A stretch of DNA of 64,000 nucleotides from Burkholderiales bacterium (lineage in GTDB: Bacteria > Pseudomonadota > Gammaproteobacteria > Burkholderiales > Burkholderiaceae_C): NCBI GenBank assembly GCA_016213205.1, contig JACRAZ010000068.1, positions 1 to 64,000 of the forward strand. Reading direction: 5' to 3'. The position numbers and the translations under genes were made by a program. The notes below the pieces were generated by a model. It saw only the letters and a program-made list of their open reading frames with translations, did not search any database and was not told the DNA's origin. Positions 61,839-64,000 of this stretch are shown here, one piece after another; positions within the stretch are counted from its first letter, which is position 1; each line of letters begins with the position of its first letter.

Positions 61839-62309
61839 ATGCTTGCCGTGTTTCCCCTGGGCTGGGCCCACTACCTGGCCGGAGGCCTGTGCATCGGCCT
61901 GGGCGTGGCCGGGCTGTTCGTGTTCACCGGCCGCATCGGCGGCATGAGCACGGTGTTCTCGTCGAGCTGGTCCTGGCTGTCGCAGCGGCCCTATTTCCAG
62001 CAGCCGCGTCTCCTGCAGTCGCGCGGCTGGCGTGCGGTGTTCGCGCTGGGCCTGGTGCTGGGCGCCGGCCTGTGGTGGTGGCTGATGGGGCCTGCCGAGG
62101 GCATGCGCACCGGCCTGCCGCCCTGGCAATTGCTGCTGGGCGGGCTGCTGGTGGGCTATGGCGCGCGCCTGTCCGGCGGCTGCACCTCGGGCCACGGCAT
62201 CTGCGGCCTGGGTTCGCTGCAGCTGCCCTCGCTGCTGGCGGTGCTGGTGTTCATGGGCACGGCCATCGTCACCGCCAACCTCGTGTCTGCGCTCGGGTGG
62301 GTGAAATGA
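61839..62309 (+). CDS. YeeE/YedE-family membrane protein, first half
   Basis: This 156-residue protein has about four hydrophobic segments and the family motif LSGGCTSGHGICGLG with its conserved Cys. In full-length YeeE proteins this motif is in one half and a matching Cys motif in the other; members import thiosulfate or other sulfur compounds. GAGGAGA precedes ATG 61839. Its stop overlaps the second half-protein start (ATGA), so the two are made together and likely pair in the membrane. Confidence 0.88.
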   Translation: MLAVFPLGWAHYLAGGLCIGLGVAGLFVFTGRIGGMSTVFSSSWSWLSQRPYFQQPRLLQSRGWRAVFALGLVLGAGLWWWLMGPAEGMRTGLPPWQLLLGGLLVGYGARLSGGCTSGHGICGLGSLQLPSLLAVLVFMGTAIVTANLVSALGWVK

Positions 62310-62752
62310 GCGCGCTCACCTTGCTGGTGGTGCTGGGCTGCGGTGCGCTGTTCGGCTTCGGCCTGGCCTTGTCCACGATGATCCGGCCGGAGGTGGTGCT
62401 GTCCTTCCTGCGGCTGCAGGATTTCGGGCTGATGCTGGTGATGGGCGGCGCGGTCTGCGTCACGCTGCTGGCCTACCAGCTGGCGCCCAGGGGGCTGCGC
62501 GCGCCGCTGCTGGGTGGGCGCTTCGACGTGCACCCCTCGTCGATGGAGCGCAACACCCTGGTGGGCGCGGCGGTCTTCGGCATCGGCTGGGGCCTGTGCG
62601 GCGTGTGCCCGGGCCCGGCCATTGCCGGCCTGGGCGCCGGCAACTGGCCCACGCTGTGGGCGCTGGCCGGCATCGCGGCCGGGGCCTGGCTGCAGGGGGT
62701 GCAAGCCGATGCCGGTGGGGCGCCCTCGGGAGCCTCAGCGCGCCAGGAATGA
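62306..62752 (+). CDS. YeeE/YedE-family membrane protein, second half
   Basis: This 148-residue protein has about four hydrophobic segments and the second-half motif GWGLCGVCPGPAIAGLG. The early FGFGLALSTMIRPEVVLSFL is typical of YeeE half-proteins. With the gene at 61839 it forms a split YeeE transporter. Its last 18 bases overlap the convergent desaturase gene. Confidence 0.87.
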   Translation: MSALTLLVVLGCGALFGFGLALSTMIRPEVVLSFLRLQDFGLMLVMGGAVCVTLLAYQLAPRGLRAPLLGGRFDVHPSSMERNTLVGAAVFGIGWGLCGVCPGPAIAGLGAGNWPTLWALAGIAAGAWLQGVQADAGGAPSGASARQE

Positions 62753-63640
62753 AGGCTGGGTGGCCGCTTCGGCGCGGGCGCGCAGCTCTTCGGTGGTGTC
62801 GCCGGGGCCGTCGGGCCGCCAGCCCGGTGGCTTGAACAGCAGGCCCAGCACCGCCCGCAGGCTGCGGGCACGCAGCAGGTCGCGGCCCAGTGCCACCCAC
62901 TGCGCGAACTCGATGCGCAGCGGGTTGTAGCCCACCATCGGCGTGACCAGCCCGTAGCGGCAGGGCACGTCGTCGCGCTCTGCGCGATAGGTGCCGAACA
63001 GGCGGTCGAACACCAGCAGCACGCCACCATAGTTGGCGTCCAGGTATTCCAGGTTGGCCGCGTGGTGCACCCGGTGGGCCGACGGCGTGTTCAGCCACCC
63101 CTCCAGCCAACCCAGCTTCGGCAGCCAGGTGGCATGGATCCAGAACTGGTACAGCAGGTTCAGCGTCAGCATCGCGAACACCACCCGCACCGGAAAGCCC
63201 AGCCACACCAGCGGCACGAAGAAGAACGGTGTGCCACTGGCCCGGCCCAGGAAGCCGATGCGGTAGGCCGCGCTCAGGTTCAGCTCGTTGGGTGAGTGGT
63301 GCACCGCGTGGTTGCACCAGAACCAGCGCACCCGGTGCGCGGCGCGGTGGTACCAGTAGTAACAGAATTCCTGGCCGATGAACAAGACCGGCACCGCCCA
63401 CCAGGCCTCGAGCGAGACCGTCGTCAGCCGGTGCTGGTAGGCCAGCGTGATCAGCGGTGCGGCGATCGACAGCGGCACGGCCAGCTGCACGAAGGTGCGC
63501 GCCACCAGGTCGAACAGCGAGACGCCCATGCCGCGCCAGTCGTAGCCGCGCCGGCGCGAGAGCACCAGTGCCTCCACCAGTGACGACAGCACCACCGCCG
63601 GCAGTGCCACGAAGAGCAGGAACTTCTCGATGCCGATCAT
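62735..63640 (-). CDS. Sterol desaturase/fatty-acid hydroxylase-family membrane enzyme
   Basis: This membrane di-iron enzyme of 301 residues has histidine boxes HRAAH, HAVHH, HATW and HRVHH between four hydrophobic stretches. It is longer than the related enzyme at 15225 and belongs to a different subgroup. Substrate unknown; lipid or sterol-like chain hydroxylation is likely. Its ATG overlaps the stop of the LysR gene (ATGA), an unusual coupling of a regulator to an enzyme. Confidence 0.88.
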   Translation of the reverse strand: MIGIEKFLLFVALPAVVLSSLVEALVLSRRRGYDWRGMGVSLFDLVARTFVQLAVPLSIAAPLITLAYQHRLTTVSLEAWWAVPVLFIGQEFCYYWYHRAAHRVRWFWCNHAVHHSPNELNLSAAYRIGFLGRASGTPFFFVPLVWLGFPVRVVFAMLTLNLLYQFWIHATWLPKLGWLEGWLNTPSAHRVHHAANLEYLDANYGGVLLVFDRLFGTYRAERDDVPCRYGLVTPMVGYNPLRIEFAQWVALGRDLLRARSLRAVLGLLFKPPGWRPDGPGDTTEELRARAEAATQPSFLAR

Positions 63641-64000
63641 GTGGGGCTCCCCTGTCCCGGGTGGTCAGCGGCTTCGGCCGCGCGTGCATCGGCCACCAGC
63701 AGGTCCACCAGCGCGCGGGCAAAGCCGGGCAGGGCGTCGAAGCTGCGCACGCAGATCTGCATCGCGCGGATGGCCCAGGCGTCCGACAGCGGCACGATCG
63801 CGATGGCCATGTTCAGCGCATGGCGGCGCGCGGCCGATTCGGGCAGGATGGCCACGCCCACGCTGGCCTCGATCATGCGGCAGGCGGCTTCGAAGTTGCC
63901 CACCTGGATGCGCAGTTTCAGCGGCCGGTGGAGCTGGTCGCACACCTGGCGCAGGAAGCCGTGGATCGCGCTGCTCTCGTGCAGGCCCACGTGGTCGAAG
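63637..64000 (-). CDS. LysR-family regulator, C-terminal part (cut by the window end)
   Basis: The open frame reaches the right edge; about 120 C-terminal residues are visible. The segment LHRPLKLRIQVGNFEAACRM and VGVAILPESAAR belongs to a LysR substrate-binding domain. The DNA-binding half and start lie beyond 64000. The stop overlaps the desaturase ATG, so the two genes are probably transcribed and translated together. Confidence 0.8.
   Translation of the reverse strand, partial: FDHVGLHESSAIHGFLRQVCDQLHRPLKLRIQVGNFEAACRMIEASVGVAILPESAARRHALNMAIAIVPLSDAWAIRAMQICVRSFDALPGFARALVDLLVADARAAEAADHPGQGSPT

Noticed and set aside
1..64000. CRISPR array, prophage or integrative element
   Set aside because: No regularly spaced direct repeats, integrase, transposase or tRNA attachment site were seen.

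Overview
The window is very GC-rich DNA with dense, mostly overlapping operons. It carries many Bug-family (TctC-like) binding proteins, two LivHMGF-type ABC transporter loci each coupled to an acyl-CoA ligase, a PEP-CTERM protein and GC-rich intergenic repeats. Together these point to a Burkholderiales chromosome, perhaps near the Rubrivivax/Leptothrix/Aquincola group; the placement is inferred from gene content, not from a marker gene. I see no rRNA, tRNA, CRISPR array, transposase or phage structural gene.

Layout. 1-6660: a branched-chain-type ABC transporter (livH, livM, livK, livF) translationally coupled to a long-chain-type acyl-CoA ligase, with two nested inverted-repeat elements in its gaps. 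6662-14562: an NAD-dependent reductase, a GST-like protein, a transglutaminase-like lipoprotein, an alpha/beta hydrolase, a multi-PAS hybrid histidine kinase and a PEP-CTERM protein. 14753-18034: an ArsR-controlled cassette (regulator, fatty-acid hydroxylase, YraQ/ArsP-like permease, CC-type thioredoxin-fold protein, GST) with two copies of a TGTGCA-N6-TGCACA dyad. 18083-31564: a beta-oxidation locus read divergently from about 23.2 kb, holding two acyl-CoA ligases, acyl-CoA dehydrogenase, SCP-x-like thiolase, SDR, MaoC hydratase, crotonase, CoA-transferase, second thiolase and two Bug binding proteins. A 278-bp nested hairpin lies in its middle. 31607-36321: epoxide hydrolase, a cytochrome c/P460 fusion, an MFS exporter, an ethylbenzene-dehydrogenase-type heme lipoprotein and a small membrane protein. 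36474-47656: galactarate dehydratase, a YqjD/YqjE/YqjK-like membrane set, a CheB-CheR fusion with a PAS partner, FabV, a secreted unknown, an orphan HicA-like protein, LysR, GFA and DUF1330 proteins. 47663-58278: the second transporter operon, livH-livM-livG-livF-acyl-CoA ligase-livK-nitronate monooxygenase, preceded by a second livK and an alcohol dehydrogenase, with a perfect 18-bp palindrome upstream of livH. 58578-64000: acyl-CoA dehydrogenase, PaaI thioesterase, a membrane histidine kinase, a split YeeE pair, a second sterol-desaturase-family enzyme and a truncated LysR gene.

How it fits together. Most of the window serves uptake and CoA-dependent breakdown of organic acids: periplasmic binding proteins and Liv permeases bring in an acid, the ligases activate it, and the dehydrogenase/hydratase/SDR/thiolase sets shorten it. 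The substrates cannot be read from sequence. The least ordinary parts are the ArsR cassette with its duplicated operator, the three large nested hairpins, the motifs shared by the two divergent beta-oxidation promoters, and the P460 fusion.
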